Of a stretch of DNA of 36,443 nt, positions 31,254-36,443 are shown piece by piece. Numbering within the stretch: the first letter of the stretch is position 1; each line of letters opens with the position of its first letter. Source of the DNA: Nemertoderma westbladi (Eukaryota; Xenacoelomorpha; Nemertodermatida; Nemertodermatidae); the NCBI GenBank assembly GCA_032718475.1, contig JAUCBJ010004761.1, positions 1 to 36,443 of the forward strand, written 5' to 3'. The notes beneath the pieces are model-generated. The model did no database searches, was not told the origin of the DNA, and saw nothing but the letters and a program-made list of their open reading frames with translations. The translations under genes and the position numbers were made by a program.

Positions 31254-33764
31254 ATGGCAAACCAGGGTGTGGTATTTGCCCCGAGAGCTGACTCGGCAAA
31301 AAAGTACCCCCCAACCCCCACTATGGATTACATTAGCAATGCGGAGGTCCGGCCACTAGAGGCCAGTGGAATTACCGGACACAATCGGCCTCACAGGCGT
31401 CAGTTAACTCCTGACCGGCTGCCTGTCTCACCCCCTACTGGAGAGAGAGCAGCCAACAATTCTTTGAGTCCCTTTCGTGATGACCTTTCTGGCCCAAACC
31501 CTGGGTCACCAGGGAGGCCAGATTGTGATGTGGAGAGGGATTCTGGAGTTGGAGGCTACTCTCATGTTCCACCCCGACCAACAAAGCCATTGGTGAATCT
31601 GAGGCAAGTCACTAGACTAGCCTCAGTAAACACCCTAACACTCGGGTCCCCAATGCGACAAGGTGAGCTGACTGCCTTGGCAGATAAGCTTTCTCTTAGT
31701 GCAGTGGGTGTTCAAGAGCACCGAATGCAGACTGGACAGACTGATGAGGTTCTGATTAAGGACATGGGGGGCGGTTGGCGACTCGCCCTCGCGTCAGCAG
31801 ATGATAGTGGCAATGGTGGAATTGGTCTATTGATGAATCCAACTGCACATGCAGCATTGGACAAAATAGACCAAATCTCTAACCGCATCATCCGTTGCCA
31901 CTTCTCATGTTCTGGAAGACTGGCTAAGAAGTTTCCTAAGGTGGTTCTGATTGTGTGCTACTCTCCAACTAGTGTTGCCCCTGTAGAGGAGGTGGAAAAT
32001 TTCTACCACAATCTACAAGCAGCTACTGATGGAGTGGATCAGCATGCATTCTTAACATTCCTGGGAGACTTTAATGCAAGTCTGCATCAATCACCTACAT
32101 CGCCCTGGGTCTATAGCAATAGTGTTAACCGAAATTCTGTCCATCTTCAGGATTTTATCTCTGGAAATGGATTGTTTTCGGCTGGAACCCAGTTCAAGAA
32201 GCGAACTGGAAAGCTATGGACTCATAGTGGACCCAGTGGTCACAAGTCCCAGATAGACCATATTCTGTTTCGTAGGAAATACAGGAGCTCTATACAAGAC
32301 TGTAATGCACTTACACTTCGACCCTTCTCCAGTGATCACCGCCTTATTGTGGCCAAGGTAAGACTTAGTCTGCGTGCTAGCAGAACAACGAAATCTGCCT
32401 TGCCGCGGCATCACTGGTCCTCTCTGTTGCAACAGCCAAGTGTGAGATCCAGCTTCACATTACAGCTGAGCAACAGGTATGAGGCTCTTGCCTCTGAGGC
32501 GGCAGATCACTGTGAGGGCTATACTGCCTTTACAGAAGCAGTTAAGTTAGCAGCTGCAGAAACAGTTCCTGTATACCCTCGAAACAGGAAAAGGTCCCCC
32601 TGGACTGACAACAAAATTCAGAAGTGCCGAAATGACCTTCATAAGGCGCAGAAAGAGTCCCGACTCAAACAGACTACAGCGGCCAAGAATGCAGTTAAGG
32701 CTGCATCTAGGTCCCTGAACAGGCAGTACTCTGTTAATCTACAGGAGCTAATAAACCAACAGGTTGATGCCATCAATGATGCTGACGACAGCAGGCAATC
32801 ATCCCAGGCATGGAAATCGATCAATTTGCTTACTGGGCGGAAATGCCAACCAACCACCAAGGTTAAGGCTGAATCACCAGCCGATCGCCTCAATGGTTGG
32901 AAAGCCCACTTTGATAAGCTCCTCAATAATGACAGGGTATTGCCTGATAACTTTATAGAAGTAAAAGTGTCTGAGTCTGTACTCCCAGATATTCCCATTG
33001 GCGATATCTCCTTTGCAGAAGTGAAGGCTGCTGCAAAGAGCATTAAGACCAATCGTGCCAGTGGAGTAGATGGTGTTCCCCCTGAGGTCTTTAAAATACC
33101 TGAGTGTTTAAAGCTCATCTATCCCATCATAGTAGACATGTACCGAACAACAAGAGTTCCACAAGAAATGAAAACAAATAAGTTGGTGCCAGTTCCCAAG
33201 AAGGGCAACCTAACACTCTATGGTTCTTTTCGGGGAATCTCATTGATCTCGATTGCTGCAAAGCTATACAATAGGATTCTATTAAATCGCATCAGGGATC
33301 CCATTGAGAGACTGCTCCGTGGAAATCAGAATGGGTTCCGTAAAGGTCGTGGGACCATGAAGCCCATTTTGGCACTTAGAAGGATAATTGAAGAATTATC
33401 AAAAAAGAAAGACAAGCATCTGGCTGTTATCTTTGTTGACTTCTTCAAGGCCTTTGATTCAGTCTCTCGCTCACGTATGTTCAGCATACTTTCATTATAT
33501 GGGATTCCTGATGAAATTATTGCAGCAATCAGATCAGTATACGATGGTTCGACAACATTTGTGTCTACTGTTGACGGTGACACAGAACCATTTGAAGTGT
33601 TATGGGGTGTCCTCCAAGGAGACACACTTGCACCATTCTTGTTCATTATTGTGGTTGACTATGTTCTACGCATGTCCTTAGATCATCATAATGATGATGG
33701 GGTGATGATAACTCCACCTACTGGCTCCAGAAGTACGAGGAAATCCTGCCAAGTACCTAACTGA
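31254..33764 (+). pseudogene. LINE ORF: APE endonuclease plus reverse transcriptase, frameshifted
   Basis: The first in-frame ATG is 31254 (MANQGVVF); an upstream TTG at 31233 is not preferred. A Pro-rich N-terminal region precedes an APE-like endonuclease at about residues 121-365. Visible endonuclease signatures are VQEHR, LGDFNAS (about 271), SQIDHILF and SSDHRLIVA (about 359), which nick the target DNA. A linker follows, then the RT from about residue 567 with NQNGFRKGRGT, the motif-A Asp in FVDFFKAFD, and LQGDTLAPFLF. One extra A at 33735 (AAGTACGAGG versus AAGTCGAGG in copy 1) shifts the frame and stops it at 33764. This cuts off the catalytic FADD box, so the RT is dead. Confidence 0.88.
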
Positions 33765-34522
33765 TCTAGACTTTGCTGATGACTTAGGAGTACTCTCAGA
33801 ATCATTAGAGGGAGCCCAACGGCTCCTCAGCTCATTAGAACATGCTGCTTCTAGTGTTGGTCTTTTTATTAACAAGTCTCAAGTCTCAGCAAGTCTCTGA
33901 TCGGATGAGCATAAGCTCAAAGGATGGTATGCTTGAGCATGTGGACGACTTCTGTTACCTGGGATCATGGATCCGGAAGTCAGGTGAGGACCTTCGAATA
34001 CGTAAGGGAAAGGCATGGGCAGCCTTGAATAGGCTTTCCAGGATTTGGAAGTCACCGAGAATTAATCGGAAACTTAAGGTCCGATTATTTAGAGCAGCAG
34101 TAGTTCCAGTACTCCTCTACGGGAGTCCATGCTGGGCTCTAACTGCTGAGGACACCAAATCTCTGGATGGCACATTCACAAGAATGCTACGCCGGGTTCA
34201 TTGTGTCAAGTACAATGCACACATCTCCAACCAGACACTATATAACATTGGAGGTGTCTCATTGGTTCCCCCAAGCTTGACACTAGAACAAAATCGCCTC
34301 CGCTTTGCAGGACATTGCTTTCGCCGTGAGGACCAGCCAGTGCATAATCTTGTACTTTGGCAGCCTCATGGAGTGAATAAGCGTGGTGCACAGCCCATGA
34401 CTTTCTTGAGACGCATCTTAAAGGACACTGGCCTTGAAGATGCGGATGATCTAGCAAATGTCATGGGTGATAGGGAGTTGTGGCGGTGCAATTTTGTTGA
34501 CAAGCCGGCACAGCATTCTTAA
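33765..34522 (+). pseudogene. LINE RT C-terminal part after frameshift and deletion
   Basis: The continuing RT sequence lies in a different frame from 31254-33764. The FADD-coding DNA is at about 33777-33788. Near 33875 copy 2 has a short CAAGTCTC-rich filler where copy 1 has 29 more bases. From about 33890 the frame is open to the same stop as copy 1 (34520-34522) and encodes the same C-terminal region (YLGSWIRKSG, LYGSPCWALT, WRCNFVDKPAQHS). It differs from copy 1 at only a few codons. Confidence 0.88.
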
Positions 34523-34574
34523 AAATGCAGCTGCAATGCAGCATGCCGATCCTAGTAGTAGTAGTAGTAGTAGT

Positions 34575-34580
34575 ATTGGT
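34575..34580. repeat. Target-site duplication of young LINE, right (ATTGGT)
   Basis: It pairs with 30834-30839. Confidence 0.8.
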
Positions 34581-34759
34581 TCTTCCAAGCTGACACTAGA
34601 ACAAAGCCGCCTCCTCCTAGCAGGAGATTGTTTCCGATATGAGGACCAGACCAGCCTTTGCACAATCTTGTCTTTGGCAGTCCCATGGAGAAAATAAGCA
34701 GGGTGGACAGCCCCTGCCCATTACGTTCTTGAGAAACCTCACAGAAAAACTGCGCTTGT
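34581..34759 (+). mobile_element. Older LINE fragment, right piece
   Basis: It resumes with TCTTCCAAGCTGACACTAG, the sequence that follows ATTGGT in an uninterrupted LINE. It aligns with about 1340-1510 of copy 1 (GAGGACCAGACCAGCC, TCTTTGGCAGTCCCATGGAG) with many substitutions and small indels. Its identity to copy 1 is visibly lower than that of the left piece. Similarity fades near 34755, and the older copy has no recognisable tail. Confidence 0.8.
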
Positions 34760-34834
34760 TAATTAAATTTTTATTTGCCGGTTGTGGACGTTTGTCTGAT
34801 ATAAATATATAAAATTTCTTATTCAATCTTCCAG

Positions 34835-34975
34835 GTCAACAAATTGTAGACAATTATGATCCTACTATACCGCTGATAGGTGGGGTGGTTGGAGGTGGAA
34901 CATTCGTAATTGTGTTAGCAGCTGTTATTGTCATAATAATCATAAGAAAGAAAACATCAGATTCTGATACTACAG
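34835..34975 (+). CDS. Adhesion-receptor exon: transmembrane segment
   Basis: The acceptor is TCAATCTTCCAG ending at 34834. The donor CAG/GTTGGT at 34976 is weak but in phase. The 141-bp exon starts and ends in phase 1. It encodes a short juxtamembrane stretch (QQIVDNYDPTIP), a hydrophobic helix beginning LIGGVVGGGTFVIVL with a small-residue GxxxG-like face, and an RKK stop-transfer, making a type I single-pass protein. A short polar segment (TSDSDTT) follows. This places the Ig/FN3 exon outside the cell and the next exons in the cytoplasm. Confidence 0.85.
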
Positions 34976-35398
34976 GTTGGTGGATCAGTATTCAGTAGTC
35001 ACGACAATCAAGTAACAACAACAAATTGAAATGTAAGTAAATAACGGTTTATTGATGGTAATAAATATACATTTTAATTGTATTATTTAAAGTTACAGAC
35101 GAATAAAATCCAAATTATAATTTTAACGCGAATGGCCTTAATCTGTGAAGAATATCATCTCGAAATAAATGATGAATTCCTTTAATACCCCACACATATT
35201 ATGCTCTTTCTGAAAAATTCAAAATTATGTATTGATAATGTTTTTCAATGGGCAATGTCTGTAATATTTGTTCAAGATTTCTTACAAAATATAAAAAAAT
35301 ACAAAAAATAGCAAAACTTTTGGAATCCATAATGTATAATTCTGTGCAAAGCTACTTAATGATCTCAATGTAAAACCTATTACAAATCATTAATTCAG
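34976..35398 (+). other. Intron of adhesion receptor (423 bp)
   Basis: AT-rich sequence between donor GTTGGT and acceptor TTAATTCAG. Nothing else is recognised in it. Confidence 0.7.
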
Positions 35399-35632
35399 GC
35401 ATTTTGAACCCCAAAGATGGAACGGGGAGTCCAGGGCCGTACTCCGAAAGGCCACGGATTGTACCGCGTACCACACCGCCGCCAGCTCCGCCAGTCAGAC
35501 CGAAACCGCGGCGGAGTAAACCCCCTTCTGGCGAGGAAACTAAGTTCCAGAACAGCGTTGTGCGACGGCCGCTGTCTATAAAAGGGAATATGCCGGAACA
35601 TTACTTTAATGTCAGGAAACAACTTCCAAACG
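35399..35632 (+). CDS. Adhesion-receptor exon: proline-rich cytoplasmic tail
   Basis: The acceptor TAATTCAG ends at 35398 and the donor G/GTAGGT starts at 35633. The exon is 234 bp with phase 1 at both ends, and it is much more GC-rich than the flanking introns, as expected of coding sequence. It encodes a basic, proline-rich segment (PRTTPPPAPPVRPKPRR) containing PAPPVR, which fits the class II SH3-ligand pattern PxxPxR. Near the end is EHYFNVRK, where YFN fits the pYxN pattern bound by Grb2-type SH2 domains. These suggest a signalling tail like those of nephrin-family receptors; partner binding is inferred from motifs only. Confidence 0.82.
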
Positions 35633-35773
35633 GTAGGTCTAAAGTAATAGAAGTATGAGACAGGTTGATTCTTATGTAGTAAATACTTCTAAATTGTTTA
35701 AATGAAAAACGTCCTTATGGTAGATTATTTTTAATACATTTTATTAAATAGATATATATTTACTTGTTTTTAG
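35633..35773 (+). other. Intron of adhesion receptor (141 bp)
   Basis: A short AT-rich intron with donor GTAGGT and acceptor TTGTTTTTAG. Nothing else is recognised. Confidence 0.75.
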
Positions 35774-35853
35774 AAGACGACCCCTTTGCATATTTCAAAC
35801 AATTTTGTAACATCACGGAAGAGAATCCCGAGAACATACCTGGGGCCAAACCG
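35774..35853 (+). CDS. Adhesion-receptor exon: further cytoplasmic tail
   Basis: The acceptor TTGTTTTTAG ends at 35773 and the strong donor CCG/GTAAGT starts at 35854. Entering in phase 1, the 80-bp exon reads EDDPFAYFKQFCNITEENP and onward to GAKP, leaving in phase 0. It is acidic with one tyrosine (FAYFKQF). No named domain is recognised. The gene continues beyond the right edge. Confidence 0.72.
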
Positions 35854-36443
35854 GTAAGTGAACAGGGAGTAACAATTGAAGTAGAAGGCTTGAGTAACCA
35901 ATAATTACGAATTATATTTATTTATTAATCAAGCACGTTAATTAAATAACCTTACCGGTAGATGTGTTAATACCAAAGTATGTAAAAAAACAGAAACCAA
36001 CAGGACCTAGACGTTGCATGCAATCAGTAATCAGCTGATAGCAGCCAGCTGATCGGTAGGTTTCCGAATGCCTTCAGCTGTGGGGCGAAACCTACCGATC
36101 AGCTGACACAAGCCAGCTGATCAGTAGGCTTTGCCCCGCAGCTGATGGCATTCTCAGGAGGCCAAGCCAGGAAATGTAGAGAGAAATTCACAAATAGAGA
36201 GAGAACGAGTATTGAACTGAAGAGAGAGTTCGTTTAATCGTTCGATTATTTGTAATCTTCTGCAAAACTTTATCGGTAAAGGTAATAGCCAAGAGAGTGG
36301 GGCCTTCATGGTCCTTCCGATGTTTCGTTATTGATGTTTACCGATCGCTTTACCCGGTTGTTAGCCAGGTTGTTCGTAGCAGCGTAATTACTAATCATAC
36401 TTGGCAGTGATATATACAGGAATACAATATAATAATTAAAAAG
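35854..36443 (+). other. Start of the next intron, to window edge
   Basis: No further exon was recognised. The stretch contains the palindromic cluster at 36046-36153 and otherwise AT-rich sequence. Confidence 0.65.
36046..36153. repeat. Two overlapping, mutually exclusive inverted repeats
   Basis: Arm CAGCTGATCGGTAGGTTTC (36046-36064) is perfectly complementary to 36087-36105 across a 22-nt spacer. The 40-bp segment 36066-36105 is also largely complementary to 36114-36153 (GAATGCC to GGCATTC ends, CAGCTGATC near the loop). The middle arm can pair with either side, not both. Confidence 0.85.

Larger units (their letters stand above)
30840..34574 (+). mobile_element. Full-length APE-type LINE (copy 2) nested in an older LINE
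   Basis: The element starts CAGGTCAGGTATTCTAGG, has a 5' UTR of about 414 bp, an endonuclease-RT ORF, a 3' UTR with the GCTGC-AAT-GCAGC hairpin, and a (TAG)7 tail. It is bordered by ATTGGT duplications. It sits in sense orientation in the intron of the adhesion gene. Compared with copy 1 it has one extra base at 33735 and a net 29-nt loss near 33875, so the RT is broken and this copy cannot be autonomous. Confidence 0.9.
26356..34834 (+). other. 8.5-kb intron of the adhesion receptor, filled with repeats
   Basis: The donor is GTAAGA at 26356 and the acceptor is TTCAATCTTCCAG ending at 34834. Phase 1 on both sides supports splicing between the FN3 exon and the transmembrane exon. The intron holds the hairpins, inverted repeats, CAGA array and nested LINEs listed separately. 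26541-26825 and 28821-28949 are AT-rich with nothing else recognised, apart from (AAT)n near 26700 and (TA)n near 26805-26825. Confidence 0.75.

Noticed and set aside
31057-31314. Minus-strand open frame over the LINE leader, and other antisense frames in both LINE copies
   Set aside because: They are shadows of the sense LINE ORF and leader with no independent features.
35395-35622. Minus-strand open frame opposite the proline-rich exon
   Set aside because: It overlaps a plus-strand exon with proper splice sites and phases; the GC-rich composition explains the antisense opening.

Overview
The window is animal (metazoan) nuclear DNA, probably from an AT-rich, repeat-rich invertebrate. The evidence is intron-split exons with GT-AG junctions, an APE-type LINE, a BEL/Pao LTR retrotransposon, a 16-kb satellite, palindromic MITE-like elements and an Ig/FN3 adhesion receptor. 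A lophotrochozoan such as a mollusc is my guess; the sequence alone does not settle it. No prokaryotic gene organisation is present.

Layout. 1-1640 is the 3' part of a LINE with an open reverse transcriptase frame, ending in (TAG)5. 1641-17702 is one uninterrupted satellite of about 360 units with a 45-bp monomer and 39, 46, 49 and 54-bp variants, showing local higher-order blocks. 17703-18725 has no recognisable gene but holds a 21-base C run. 18726-25536 is a complete-length BEL/Pao element on the minus strand: two 548-bp LTRs differing at about 2 sites, TG/CA ends, and a CTGAT target duplication. Its gag-pol is broken by in-frame TGA codons and frameshifts and appears to lack RNase H. 25738-26355 is an Ig+FN3 exon on the plus strand. 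26356-34834 is an 8.5-kb intron packed with a small hairpin MITE, a 282-bp hairpin with a deleted tandem derivative, a 1.54-kb inverted repeat with arms of about 720 bp, a palindromic CAGA-rich array, and a young LINE nested in an older one. Exons at 34835-34975 (transmembrane), 35399-35632 (proline-rich tail) and 35774-35853 continue the same gene, with matching phase-1 junctions. The last 590 bp are intron and contain two competing perfect-stem palindromes.

How it fits together. The only host gene I can support is one nephrin-like or generic Ig-superfamily receptor transcribed left to right, whose introns have become repeat reservoirs. It continues past the right edge. It may also extend leftward through the BEL element and the satellite, though no upstream exon was recognised.

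The most unusual signal is the satellite. Each plus-strand monomer carries a branchpoint-like TAACTAAC followed by a pyrimidine-rich TTTCACTTTCACAG, a strong-looking 3' splice site, and also a GTATGC/GTATGT donor-like motif. That gives several hundred splice-like signals in the same orientation as the downstream gene.
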